NCBI RefSeq assembly: GCF_029504575.1
Contig: NZ_JAQFII010000001.1
Span: 5,897,001 to 5,961,000, forward strand
Direction: 5' to 3'
Source of the DNA: Streptomyces sp. SPB162
Lineage (GTDB): Bacteria > Actinomycetota > Actinomycetes > Streptomycetales > Streptomycetaceae
Length of the DNA: 64,000 nt
Part shown: piece after piece, positions 50,641 through 60,090 of the stretch
Layout: each line of letters starts with the position of its first letter
Numbering within the stretch: the first letter of the stretch is position 1
Position numbers and translations under genes: made by a program
Notes under the pieces: model-generated
Told to the model about the DNA's origin: nothing
Databases searched by the model: none
Seen by the model: only the letters and a program-made list of their open reading frames with translations

Positions 50641-51819
50641 GTGGATCAGCCGGCGGCGGGACCCGCTTCGGGAGAGCCGGAGCAGCAGGCGCTGTTCGGG
50701 TGGTCGGAGACCGCGTCGGCGCAGGCGGCCGCGCCCCAGCCGTTCCGGGACAGTCCACAGGCACGCCGGCTGCTCGACGTGCGGGAGGTCTACGCGGAGC
50801 CGGCGGCACTCGACTCCCCGCGCGGCCAACAGATCATGGCCCGGCTGCCGGGAGTGCGCGTGACCGAGGTCGCGAGCCACTGGCGCATCCCCTCCCTGCA
50901 CGGCAACGACGGCAACATCGGCCGGTGGGTCCGTATCAAGACCGAGACGCTCGTCCTCGGGGTCAAGCACTCGCTCGCGACGCGCCCCAACGGCCGGTCG
51001 GCCGATTGGATCGCCCCGGGCCCCTCCAACGGCTGCGCGATGGCCTGCGTCTACTGCTACGTCCCCCGCCGCAAGGGCTACGCCAACCCCATCACCCTGT
51101 TCACCAACATCGAGGCGATCGTGGCCCACGTCCGGCGTCACGTACGGGCCCAGGGCCCCAAGGCGGAACCCAACCAGTGCGATCCGCAGGCCTGGGTCTA
51201 CGACATCGGCGAGAACGGCGACTGCTCCGTCGATGCGCTGATCTGCGACAACACGGCGGACCTGGTGGCCGCGTTCCGCAGCCTGCCGACGGCGAAGGCG
51301 TCCTTCGCGACCAAGTTCGTCAACCCCGACCTGCTCGCCCTCGACCCCCAGGGGCGCACCCGGGTGCGCTTCTCCCTCATGCCCCCCGACGACGCCCGGC
51401 TGCTGGACATCCGCACCAGCCCGATCCCCGAGCGGATCGCCGCGGCGGCCGACTTCCTCGACGCCGGCTACGAGGTCCACTTCAACCTCTCGCCCGTCGT
51501 GCTGCGCCCGGGGTGGGAGCGGGACTGGGCCGACCTGTTCGTCCACCTCGACGACGTCCTGCCCGCCCGGGTGAAGGAGCAGGCGGCGGCCGAGATCATC
51601 ATGCTGACCCACAATCAGTCGCTCCACGAGGTCAACCTGGGCTGGCACCCCCTCGCCGAGGAGGTGCTGTGGCAGCCGTCCGGCCAGGAGACCAAGCGCT
51701 CCCAGAACGGAGCCCTCAACGTCCGCTACGCCCACGAACTCAAACAGCACTCCCTGAAGCGCATCCGCCAACTCCTGGACACAAACGCGCCGTGGCTGCG
51801 CGTCAGGTACGCGTTCTGA
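50641..51819 (+). CDS. Radical-SAM spore photoproduct lyase-like protein
   Basis: This is a 392-residue radical-SAM enzyme. The cluster cysteines are C132, C136 and C139 (CAMACVYC), followed by Y140 as in SplB. The TIM-barrel continues with FATKFVNPDLL and FSLMPPDDARLL. The B. subtilis SplB hydrogen-donor cysteine (C141) aligns without gaps to E191 here, while C195 lies four residues on. Repair of a thymine photoproduct is plausible, but the chemistry may differ. It lies 37 bases after the photolyase gene on the same strand, so they form a UV-repair unit. Confidence 0.85.
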   Translation: MDQPAAGPASGEPEQQALFGWSETASAQAAAPQPFRDSPQARRLLDVREVYAEPAALDSPRGQQIMARLPGVRVTEVASHWRIPSLHGNDGNIGRWVRIKTETLVLGVKHSLATRPNGRSADWIAPGPSNGCAMACVYCYVPRRKGYANPITLFTNIEAIVAHVRRHVRAQGPKAEPNQCDPQAWVYDIGENGDCSVDALICDNTADLVAAFRSLPTAKASFATKFVNPDLLALDPQGRTRVRFSLMPPDDARLLDIRTSPIPERIAAAADFLDAGYEVHFNLSPVVLRPGWERDWADLFVHLDDVLPARVKEQAAAEIIMLTHNQSLHEVNLGWHPLAEEVLWQPSGQETKRSQNGALNVRYAHELKQHSLKRIRQLLDTNAPWLRVRYAF

Positions 51820-51915
51820 GGGCGGGCCGCTTCACACGATCTTCTGATGGCGTGAATCGGTCAAATACATTTGTCCCCGTCTGCGAAGCCGTCCCCTGCG
51901 GGAGGATGGCCGGTG

Positions 51916-53475
51916 ATGACCGTGAACAGCGCCGCTCCGGAGCCCCGACCGGACGGGTACAGCCCCTTCGCCCACCTCACCGTGCAGAACACCGGTCTCT
52001 ACCGCCAGGTGATGCGGGCGTTCGTCGTGGCCAAGGAGCGGTTCGCGGTACATCTGCGCCCGGAGGACGTGTACGCCGCCCTGTCGGCCGAGGCGCGGCC
52101 CGTCGAGGTGGACGGCGTGGTCAAAGCGCTGGACAGCCTCGTCGGCTGGGGCAATCTCCGTGCTGATCCCGACACGGCCCGGGTCACCGCCGTCGAGGAT
52201 TTCTACCGGAAGCGGTTCATCTACCAGCTCACGCGGGCCGGAGAAGCGGCTGAGGAGGCCTTGGGCGTCTATGACGACGCGCTGGGACGGCGCGGCGCGC
52301 TGCAGGCCGTCGCGCTGCACGACATCGTCACGCAGTTGCGGGCCCTTCTGGTGCTGGCGGCCGAGGAGCGGCCTGATCAGGCCAAAGCGCACCTGGCACT
52401 TGACGGGCTGGCCAGCAGGTTCACCGCCCTCGCGGACAACGCCCGCGCCTTCATGGGATCCCTGCAGCGGACGATCGACCTCCACGACGTGGAAGAGGAC
52501 GTCTTCCTCGCTTACAAGGACCGACTCATCCAGTACCTGGAACGGTTCATTCAGGACCTGATCACGCTCGGAGGGCGCATCGCCCGGCTGATCCTGGAAC
52601 TGGAGGAGTCCGGGAGCATCGAGCCGCTGCTGCGGGCCGCCGCCGCCCGCGAGGCGGTGGACGCCTCGCCCGAAGAGGCCGAACACGCCGAGCGCGAGGC
52701 GTACGACCGATGGGCCGGGCGCTGGAGCGGTCTCGCCGCATGGTTCATCAGCCGGCAGGGGCGCGAGTCCCAGACCAGACTGCTGCGTGGCCGAGCCCTC
52801 GGGGCGATTCCCCAGCTCCTGGCCGTCGTACGGTCGCTGAACGAACGCAGGGCCGGGCGTTCCGACCGGTCCGCCGACTTCCGCACGCTCGCCCGCTGGT
52901 TCGCGGAAGCCCCCGACGACGACGCCCGGCACCGACTGTGGCGCACCGCCTTCGGGCTGTATCCCGCACGGCACCTCACCGTCGACGCCGACACCCTTGC
53001 CGCCCGCGTGGCGCGGCCGGTTCCCGCCGCCACCCCGTGGGCAGACGCCGAGCCGTTGCGGATCAGCCCGCAACTGCGCCGCACCGGCAGCTATGAGCGG
53101 CGCGGCAAGCCCCGCAGGGTCGAGGACCGGGCGGCGCCTCGCCGCAGGCTCGCCGAGGTGGCCGCCAAGCAGGCGGCCGAGATCGCGGCGGCCCGTACCC
53201 GGCTCGTCACCGACGGGGTCACCCGGCTCTCCGAGCTCGGTGAACTCGACCCGGTGTCCTTCGGGCTCTTCCTCCAACTGCTGGGCGACGCGCTGGCCAC
53301 CTGGCGGCCCGGTATGCGCCACACGAGGGCCACCAGCAACGACGGATCCATGGAGATCCGGCTCAGCGCACTCGTCGACGGCACCACCGCGGAGATCCGG
53401 ACGCCCGGAGGCACGTTCCGCGGTCCCGACCACCTCATCGACATCATCGACCTGGCGGACGGAGACGACGCATGA
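51916..53475 (+). CDS. jetA: Wadjet system kleisin-like subunit JetA (DUF2397, TIGR02677)
   Basis: This is a 519-residue protein of the DUF2397 family, the MukF/kleisin-like member of a Wadjet SMC complex. It starts SPFAHLTVQNTGLYRQVMRAF and has a winged-helix N-terminus (to about 90). A long helical region with LLVLAAEERPDQAKAHLALD follows, and a winged-helix C-terminus ends near RTPGGTFRGPDHLIDI. ATG 51916 has GGAGG ten bases upstream; GTG 51913 is equally possible. A TACATT at 51866 may be its -10 box. Its stop is coupled to jetB. Confidence 0.9.
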   Translation: MTVNSAAPEPRPDGYSPFAHLTVQNTGLYRQVMRAFVVAKERFAVHLRPEDVYAALSAEARPVEVDGVVKALDSLVGWGNLRADPDTARVTAVEDFYRKRFIYQLTRAGEAAEEALGVYDDALGRRGALQAVALHDIVTQLRALLVLAAEERPDQAKAHLALDGLASRFTALADNARAFMGSLQRTIDLHDVEEDVFLAYKDRLIQYLERFIQDLITLGGRIARLILELEESGSIEPLLRAAAAREAVDASPEEAEHAEREAYDRWAGRWSGLAAWFISRQGRESQTRLLRGRALGAIPQLLAVVRSLNERRAGRSDRSADFRTLARWFAEAPDDDARHRLWRTAFGLYPARHLTVDADTLAARVARPVPAATPWADAEPLRISPQLRRTGSYERRGKPRRVEDRAAPRRRLAEVAAKQAAEIAAARTRLVTDGVTRLSELGELDPVSFGLFLQLLGDALATWRPGMRHTRATSNDGSMEIRLSALVDGTTAEIRTPGGTFRGPDHLIDIIDLADGDDA

Positions 53476-54731
53476 TGACCGGCACGCACGCCATGAACAG
53501 CACCCCGCTCGCCGAAGTGCTCGACGGCCAGCACGCCGCCGACCTCCGCAAGGCCGCTCGCGCCCTGCTCAGGCAGCCGCTCCTGCTCGCCCGCGGCCGC
53601 TACGCCGACGAGTTCCGTCTCGTCCGCCGGCACGCCTCCGAACTGCGCGAATGGTTCGACCGCAACACCGGTTGGTCCCTCCAGACCGATGCCGAGGCGG
53701 CCCGCCTGCGCAAGATACCCGGCGTCCTCACCGACCCCACCCACCCCGCCCGAGAGCCGACCCGCGCGGCAGCCGCGTTCACGCGCCGCCGCTACGTCCT
53801 GCTGTGTCTGGCGCTCGCCGCTTTGGAACGCGGGGAGGCGCAGATCGCCCTCGGCCGCCTCGCCGACCAGGTCGTCCTCGACGCCGCCGACCCCCATCTC
53901 GCGCGGGCGGGCATCCAGTTCACCCTGGACCGCCGCGACGAGCGCCTCGACCTCGCCGCCGTCGTGCGGCTCCTGCTCGGCCTCGGCGTGCTGCGCCGCG
54001 TCGCCGGAGACGAGGAGGCGTACGTCAGCGGCGCCGGCGACGTCTTGTACGACGTGGAACGCAGGGTGCTGGCGGGGCTGCTCGCCGCCCGGCGCGGCCC
54101 CTCCACCGTGCACGCCGACACCGTCATGGACCGCCTGACCGAACTCGTCGCCGAGACCGCCCTGGACAGCGACGAACTGCGCTTCCGGGCGATGCGACGC
54201 TCCCTGACCCGCCGCCTTCTGGACGACCCGGTGCTCTACTACGACGAACTGAACGACGCCGAACTCGGCTACCTCACCCGGCAGCGCGGATTCATCACCG
54301 CTCGGATCACCGAGCTGACCGGACTGGTGGCCGAGGTGCGGGCGGAAGGCATCGCGATGGTCGACCCCGACGACGACCTCACCGATGTCCGGATGCCGGA
54401 ACAGGGCACCCATGGCCACATCACGCTGCTGCTCGCCGAACATCTGGCCGCGGCGGGTGCTGCGGTGACCTGGGAACGGCTGGCGCTCAGAGTCCGGGAA
54501 CTCGCGGCCGAGCACGGCGGGTTCTGGGCCAAGTCCGCGCGGGAGCCCGGTATGGAAGCAGAACTCGTGGACCAGGCCGTCGCCCGGCTAGCCGCCCTCG
54601 GGCTCGTCGTCCGTACGGCCCACGAGGTGGCAGCGCGCCCGGCCTTGGCCCGGTACGCGGTCGGTGAGACCGTCGTGCTGGAACCCGGCACCGCACGTAT
54701 GCCCGCGCAGCGAAAGGCCCGTACGCCGTGA
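53472..54731 (+). CDS. jetB: Wadjet system subunit JetB (DUF2398, TIGR02678)
   Basis: This is a 419-residue protein of the DUF2398 family, the MukE-like partner that joins JetA to the SMC subunit. It shows two winged-helix regions and the conserved TGWSLQTDAEAARLRKIP near residue 65 and PSTVHADTVMDRLTELV near residue 217. The first ATG overlaps the jetA stop (ATGA). The C-terminal LVVRTAHEVAARPALARYAVG is the second winged helix. Coupling on both sides argues for fixed stoichiometry. Confidence 0.9.
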   Translation: MMTGTHAMNSTPLAEVLDGQHAADLRKAARALLRQPLLLARGRYADEFRLVRRHASELREWFDRNTGWSLQTDAEAARLRKIPGVLTDPTHPAREPTRAAAAFTRRRYVLLCLALAALERGEAQIALGRLADQVVLDAADPHLARAGIQFTLDRRDERLDLAAVVRLLLGLGVLRRVAGDEEAYVSGAGDVLYDVERRVLAGLLAARRGPSTVHADTVMDRLTELVAETALDSDELRFRAMRRSLTRRLLDDPVLYYDELNDAELGYLTRQRGFITARITELTGLVAEVRAEGIAMVDPDDDLTDVRMPEQGTHGHITLLLAEHLAAAGAAVTWERLALRVRELAAEHGGFWAKSAREPGMEAELVDQAVARLAALGLVVRTAHEVAARPALARYAVGETVVLEPGTARMPAQRKARTP

Positions 54732-57700
54732 CCCCACTCCCCGAACCCCTGCGCCTTCGCTGGCAGCCCCTGCGCCTCGGACTCGTCGACCTCTTCCACT
54801 ACGACGTGGAGGAGTTCCACTTCCGGGACGGACGGCTGCTGCTGCGCGGGAACAACGGCACCGGCAAGTCCAAGGTGCTCGCCCTGACACTGCCCTTCCT
54901 GCTCGACGGGGACCTCGGTTCCCGCCGCGTCGAGCCCGACGGCGACCCGGGCAAGAGGATGGAGTGGAACCTGCTCCTCGGCGGCGAGTACCCGCACTCC
55001 GAGCGGCTCGGCTACACGTGGATCGAGTTCGGCAGACTGGACGAGGCCACCGGCGAACGGCATTTCCGTACGCTGCTCTGCGGGCTCAAGGCCGTCAGCG
55101 GGCGGGGCATCGCCCGGCACTGGTACGCGCTCACCGACCAGCGCGTCGACCACGGCCCCGAGGCAGGCGCCGAGACGTCCCTCAGGTTGCTCGACGCCAC
55201 CGGTACCGCCCTCTCCCGGGACCGGCTCACCGAGGCCGTCGCAGGCCACGGGATGGTGTACGACCAGGCCAAGACGTACCGCAGGGCCGTCGACGAGGCG
55301 CTCTTCGGGCTCGGCGAGCAGCGCTACGGCGCACTGGTGGACTTGCTCATCCAGCTGCGTCAGCCGCAGCTGTCCAAGCGCCCCAACGAGGCGGCACTGT
55401 CCCGCGCCCTCACCGAGGCGCTGCCGCCCATGGACCAGGCCGTCATCGCCGATGTCGCCGAGGCCTTCCGGTCCCTGGACGAGGAGAAGGAGGAACTGGT
55501 GGCGGCCTCGGCCGCCGAGCGGGCCGCCGTGGTCTTCCTGGAGCACTACGGGCGGTATGCCCGCATCGCCACCCGCCGGCGGGCCCGTCTCCCGCGTGCC
55601 GAGCACTCCCGCTACGAGCACCTTCAGCGGGACCTCGCGGACGCGCAGATCCAGCAGTCCCGCGCGCAGCAGGCGCGGGCGGAGGCGGAGGAGCGGATCG
55701 CCGCACTCGAAGAGACGCAGGCCCGGTTGCGCGCCCAGGACGCCGCTCTGCGCGAAGGCCCCGAGATGCGCAGCGCCCGGGAGCTGGAGCAGGCGGCGAT
55801 GGCAGTGGAGCGGACGGTCCGAGCCCTGGACCAGGCCCGCGACGACCGGGATCAGGCGGCAGGCCTGCACACCCGGGCGCTCGGGCGACTCGGCACGGCG
55901 GAGAACAGGCTGCGTGCCGCCCGGCAGCAGGCCGGGGAGACACTCCGTCAGGCGGGGGAAGCAGCGGCCGCCGCCCGGATCGACCTGCCCGCGGACTACC
56001 GGCTGTCCGAGCCCGAACTGCGGCGGGCGACCCAGGTATCGGTGGACCGAGGGCAGCGTGCGCTCGCCCACGCGGAGGAGCTCGCGGAGGCGGCCGAACG
56101 GGCGGCGGCGGAGCGTCGCCAGGCGTCCGTGCGCCTGGACGAGGCGGACGCCGACCTCGACGAAGCGACCGAGGCGCACGTCAAGGCGGAGGAAGCCGCC
56201 GCGGACTGCGGGCAGGCGCTGTTGGAGGAGGTGCGGGAACGGTCGCGCGGCTGGACCGAGTTGACCTACCCGGACCTGTCCGGCCTGCTGGATGAATTGC
56301 AGGAGTGGACGCAGCACGTCAACGGGCCCTACCCGGCCCGCGCGCACGCGGCACGGGCCCACAGCGCTATCTCCCGGCAGCTGGCGGACCGGGCGGCCGA
56401 AGCAGCCCGCCGGGCACAGGAGCTGGCGGTGCTCACCGGTGAAGTACGCCAGGAGCTGGCTGTACTGGAGGCAGGCGGCCGACATGGCCCGCAGACCCCG
56501 CCCACCCGCACGCCGGGCCTGCGCGAGCGGCTGCCCGGCGCGCCGCTGTGGCGGTTGGTGGACTTCCACGACGGCGTCCCGGAGCAGGAACGCGCAGGGC
56601 TGGAGGCGGCGCTGGAGGCGTCAGGACTGCTGGATGCCTGGGTCCTGCCCGATGGTTCGACGCTCGCCGCGGATGGGCACGAGGTGCTGCTCTCTCCGGC
56701 TACCGGGCCCGTGGCCGGCCCTTCGCTCGGCGGACTCCTGCGTCCGGCCGTGGATCACGGCGACGCGCAGGCCGCGACGGTGGCCGAGGCCACCGTGGTA
56801 CGGCTGCTCGCCGCCATCGGCACGAGGGCGGAGAGCGGAGCCGGCACGTGGGCGGTACCTGACGGAAGGTTCCGGGTCGGCACGCTCACCGGCCGCTGGG
56901 CCAAGACCACTGCCGAGTACATCGGCGAGGGCGCTCGGGAGGCGGCCAGACGTGCCCGCATCGCCGTCCTGAACGCCGAACTCGAACAGCTCCAGCAGGA
57001 GGCACACACCGTCACGGCGCGGTCCGAGGCGGTGTCCGCGCGTCGCCGGACGCTCGACGCGGAACTGGCCGAAGTGCCCGACGAAAGTGCCCTCACCCGG
57101 GCGCACGCCCACGTGATCGCCGCCGCGGAGCCGGTACGCAGAGGGCGTATGCGGCGGGAGGAGCGGGCCGCGGCCCTCAAGGACGCCGTCAGTCGGTCCG
57201 AGACGGCCGCCGCCGAGTTCGCTGGGACCACCGTTGACCTGGGCCTTCCCGCCGATCGGGAAGGTCTTGCCGCGGTCCGCCGGGCCCATGCCTCCCTCGC
57301 CGTGGTTCTGGCCGCCCTGTGGCCGACGCTGCGCGAACGCGGCGAAGCCGCCCGCCAGGAGGGCGAGGAGCGTGCCGAGGCTTCACGGGCGCAGGAGCGC
57401 ACCGCCGAACTCACGCTGCGCGCGGAGGAGGCCGGGCGTGACGCCGCGACAGCGGACCAACGCCACACCACGCTGCGCTCCACCGTCGGCGCCGCCGTCG
57501 CCGAACTCCAGCGCCGGCTCACCGAGACCGCCGAGGCCCTGCGCACCTGCGAGGCCGACCAGCGCATCACCCACCAGCGACAGGCCGAGGCGGACAGAGC
57601 GGCCAGTAAGGCCGAAGGCAGGATCGAGCAGTTGGAGAAGGGGCTGACCGAGGCGGCCGCGGCACGGGCGGAGGCCATCGCGGGGCTGCAGCGCTTCACC

Positions 57701-58852
57701 ACCACAGGTTTGATCGTGGTCGCCCTGCCGGAGGTCTCCGTGCCCGCCGCGGACGAGGGGCCGTGGGTGGCGACACCCGCCATCGCCCTCGCACGGGCCA
57801 TCGAGTCCGGGTTGACGACGACCGACGACTCGGACGGAGCCTGGGAACGCGTACAGCGCCGGCTGAGCGAAGAGCTCAAAACCCTGCAGGACACCCTGTC
57901 CCGACACGGGCACACGGCCTCGGCCCGCATGGTGGAGGACGGCGTCGTGGTCGACATCGTCTACCAGGGCCGCGAGCGTGCCGTACCCGAACTCGCCGAG
58001 GCGCTCACCGCCGAGGTGGGCGAACTCACCCGCATCCTCTCCGCCCATGAACGCGAGATTCTGGAGACCCATCTGATCACTGAGGTCGCGGGCACCCTCC
58101 AGGAACTCATCGGGGCAGCCGAGCGCCAGGTGCGGGACTTGAACGCCGAACTGGAGGACCGTCCCACCTCCACCGGCATGAAACTCCGGCTGGTCTGGCG
58201 GGCCTCCCGGAAGGCGCCGTCCGGCCTGGGCCAGGCACGTGAACGTTTGCGACAGTCCGCCGATGCCTGGTCCGCGGAGGACCGCAGTGCGGTGGGCGAG
58301 TTCCTGCAGACGCAGATCGCCCGGCAGCAGACCGACGACACCTCCGGCAGCTGGCTCGAATACCTCACCGCCGCGCTCGACTACCGCTCCTGGCACGAGT
58401 TCGGGGTCGAACGCCATCAACAAGGCCGCTGGGTCCCGGCGACCGGCCCGGCCTCGGGCGGCGAACGGGTCCTCGCCGTATCCGTGCCGCTCTTCGCCGC
58501 GGCCTCCTCGCACTACGCGAGCGCGAGCAGCCCGTACGCGCCGCGACTGGTCACCCTGGACGAAGCCTTCGCGGGCGTGGACGACGACTCGCGCGCCAAG
58601 TGCCTGGGCCTGTTGCACGCCTTCGACCTCGACGTGGTGATGACCAGCGAACGGGAGTGGGCCTGCTACCCGGAGGTGCCGGGTATCGCCATCGCGCAGC
58701 TCTCGCGGATCGACGAGGTGGCGGCGGTCCTCGTCACGCGTTGGGAATGGGACGGCGCCAGGCGCCGGCGCCGCGAGGACCCGGTGCGGTCGCAGAACCC
58801 GGGCTCCGGCCGGCAGGAGACGCACACGGAAGCCGAGCCGCTGTGGACCTGA
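54728..58852 (+). CDS. jetC: Wadjet system SMC-like ATPase JetC (TIGR02680)
   Basis: This is a 1374-residue SMC/MukB-like ATPase that extrudes DNA loops. Walker A is GNNGTGKSK (41-49). Two long coiled-coil arms (about 260-600 and 735-1080) flank a hinge-like region near 600-735. The signature is ASGGERV (1242-1248), and Walker B is VTLDEAF with D1278 and E1279. All ATPase residues are intact. The full length matches the family, and no frameshift is seen. GTG 54728 overlaps the jetB stop (GTGA), and jetD starts within its last ten bases. Confidence 0.92.
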   Translation: MTPLPEPLRLRWQPLRLGLVDLFHYDVEEFHFRDGRLLLRGNNGTGKSKVLALTLPFLLDGDLGSRRVEPDGDPGKRMEWNLLLGGEYPHSERLGYTWIEFGRLDEATGERHFRTLLCGLKAVSGRGIARHWYALTDQRVDHGPEAGAETSLRLLDATGTALSRDRLTEAVAGHGMVYDQAKTYRRAVDEALFGLGEQRYGALVDLLIQLRQPQLSKRPNEAALSRALTEALPPMDQAVIADVAEAFRSLDEEKEELVAASAAERAAVVFLEHYGRYARIATRRRARLPRAEHSRYEHLQRDLADAQIQQSRAQQARAEAEERIAALEETQARLRAQDAALREGPEMRSARELEQAAMAVERTVRALDQARDDRDQAAGLHTRALGRLGTAENRLRAARQQAGETLRQAGEAAAAARIDLPADYRLSEPELRRATQVSVDRGQRALAHAEELAEAAERAAAERRQASVRLDEADADLDEATEAHVKAEEAAADCGQALLEEVRERSRGWTELTYPDLSGLLDELQEWTQHVNGPYPARAHAARAHSAISRQLADRAAEAARRAQELAVLTGEVRQELAVLEAGGRHGPQTPPTRTPGLRERLPGAPLWRLVDFHDGVPEQERAGLEAALEASGLLDAWVLPDGSTLAADGHEVLLSPATGPVAGPSLGGLLRPAVDHGDAQAATVAEATVVRLLAAIGTRAESGAGTWAVPDGRFRVGTLTGRWAKTTAEYIGEGAREAARRARIAVLNAELEQLQQEAHTVTARSEAVSARRRTLDAELAEVPDESALTRAHAHVIAAAEPVRRGRMRREERAAALKDAVSRSETAAAEFAGTTVDLGLPADREGLAAVRRAHASLAVVLAALWPTLRERGEAARQEGEERAEASRAQERTAELTLRAEEAGRDAATADQRHTTLRSTVGAAVAELQRRLTETAEALRTCEADQRITHQRQAEADRAASKAEGRIEQLEKGLTEAAAARAEAIAGLQRFTTTGLIVVALPEVSVPAADEGPWVATPAIALARAIESGLTTTDDSDGAWERVQRRLSEELKTLQDTLSRHGHTASARMVEDGVVVDIVYQGRERAVPELAEALTAEVGELTRILSAHEREILETHLITEVAGTLQELIGAAERQVRDLNAELEDRPTSTGMKLRLVWRASRKAPSGLGQARERLRQSADAWSAEDRSAVGEFLQTQIARQQTDDTSGSWLEYLTAALDYRSWHEFGVERHQQGRWVPATGPASGGERVLAVSVPLFAAASSHYASASSPYAPRLVTLDEAFAGVDDDSRAKCLGLLHAFDLDVVMTSEREWACYPEVPGIAIAQLSRIDEVAAVLVTRWEWDGARRRRREDPVRSQNPGSGRQETHTEAEPLWT

Positions 58853-60090
58853 CGTCTCGGGGAACCGCGATCGACGTGGACCGACTGCGCCGGCTGCTGG
58901 GCGACCGCGATCTCAGCTGGCTGGTCGATCGTGCGCGCCGCCGTCTGGAACGGGGACAGCCGCTCGTCGGCCCCGCCTCCCTCAGCGCGCCCACGCCGGC
59001 CCAGCGGGCGTCCGCCGAGCGGCTGCTCGGCCGGTCTCCCGGCACGGGCCGCTCCCTGAGCATTCGGCTCGACGAAGTCGACTCCGTCCTGCGCCGCTCC
59101 GGCATCAGCCCCGACGGCCTGGCCGCGGCGGTGGCCGCGCTCACCGGACCGGTCGTCCTGATCGGCCCGGCCCGCCAAGCCGAAGAACGCGCCTGGCAGG
59201 AGGCCTACGCACCCATAGACGCCCTCGTGGACCAGGCCCCGGCGCTCGCCGCATGGGCCGTCCGGCTCCGCGGAGACGGCCTGGTACGACGCCTGGCCGG
59301 CACCCCCGCCGCGGCGGGCACCCTCCTCGGCCGGGTCGCCGTCGCCCTCCGTTCCCTCCCAGCCGACCCGCCGATGTCGCTCGCCGCTTTCGCGGCCCGA
59401 GCCCTCGGCAGCGCCCACGCGTTGGACGACGGAACGCCGCTCGCCACCCTCACCCTGGCCGGTATCCGCGCGCTCACCGGCTTCCCCGACGGTTCGGGCG
59501 CCGAGTGGCGCCGGGAGGCGTGGGCATCGGTGGGCGTACTCCGCGACGAGCTGTCCTCGACCGTCCTGACCTTGAACCTGCGGGGCACTCCCGCCCTGGA
59601 CTGGATGGCGGACGCCGGCGAACCGTCCGTCCTGACGCTACGACAGCTCATACGCCGCCCGCCGACCCTCGCGTCCCCGACCGTCCGCATCTGCGAGAAC
59701 CCGGCCGTGCTCGCCGCGGCGGCCGACACCTACGGTGCCCGATCCGCACCGCTCGTGTGCCTCCAGGGACAACCGTCCGCAGCAGCCCTCACCTTGCTGC
59801 GCGGTCTGCACGAAGGCGCCGCAACGCTTCTGTATCACGGGGACTTCGACTGGGGCGGCCTGCGCATCGCCTCGGGACTACTCCGTCACGTCCCCTGGCA
59901 ACCCTGGCACTACACGACGGCCGCCTACCGCACCACGGCCGCCGCGTCCCCCGAGGCCCCACCCCTCACCGGCCCGCGAACCGAGGCCCCATGGGACCCG
60001 GATCTCGCGCCGGCGCTCGTGGAACTGGGCGTCCGCGTCGAGGAGGAGGCCGTCCTGGACCTGCTGCTGTCCGACCTCGGTTCGGGGTGA
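58843..60090 (+). CDS. jetD: Wadjet system nuclease JetD (DUF2399, TIGR02679, Toprim-like)
   Basis: This is a 415-residue topoisomerase-VI-A-like nuclease that cleaves circular plasmid DNA held by the SMC complex. The C-terminal Toprim domain has E285 (CENPAVL) and the acidic pair D334/D336 (HGDFDWGG), all present. The N-terminal DUF3323/DUF2399 region begins DRLRRLLGDRDLSWLVDRAR. GTG 58843 overlaps jetC by ten bases; GTG 58876 is another possible start. As the last gene of the operon it completes a full set of four. Confidence 0.9.
   Translation: MDLTSRGTAIDVDRLRRLLGDRDLSWLVDRARRRLERGQPLVGPASLSAPTPAQRASAERLLGRSPGTGRSLSIRLDEVDSVLRRSGISPDGLAAAVAALTGPVVLIGPARQAEERAWQEAYAPIDALVDQAPALAAWAVRLRGDGLVRRLAGTPAAAGTLLGRVAVALRSLPADPPMSLAAFAARALGSAHALDDGTPLATLTLAGIRALTGFPDGSGAEWRREAWASVGVLRDELSSTVLTLNLRGTPALDWMADAGEPSVLTLRQLIRRPPTLASPTVRICENPAVLAAAADTYGARSAPLVCLQGQPSAAALTLLRGLHEGAATLLYHGDFDWGGLRIASGLLRHVPWQPWHYTTAAYRTTAAASPEAPPLTGPRTEAPWDPDLAPALVELGVRVEEEAVLDLLLSDLGSG

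Noticed and set aside
54728..58852. SbcC/Rad50 exonuclease subunit for homologous repair
   Set aside because: The coupled partners are DUF2397, DUF2398 and DUF2399 proteins, not SbcD/Mre11, so the Wadjet SMC assignment is better.
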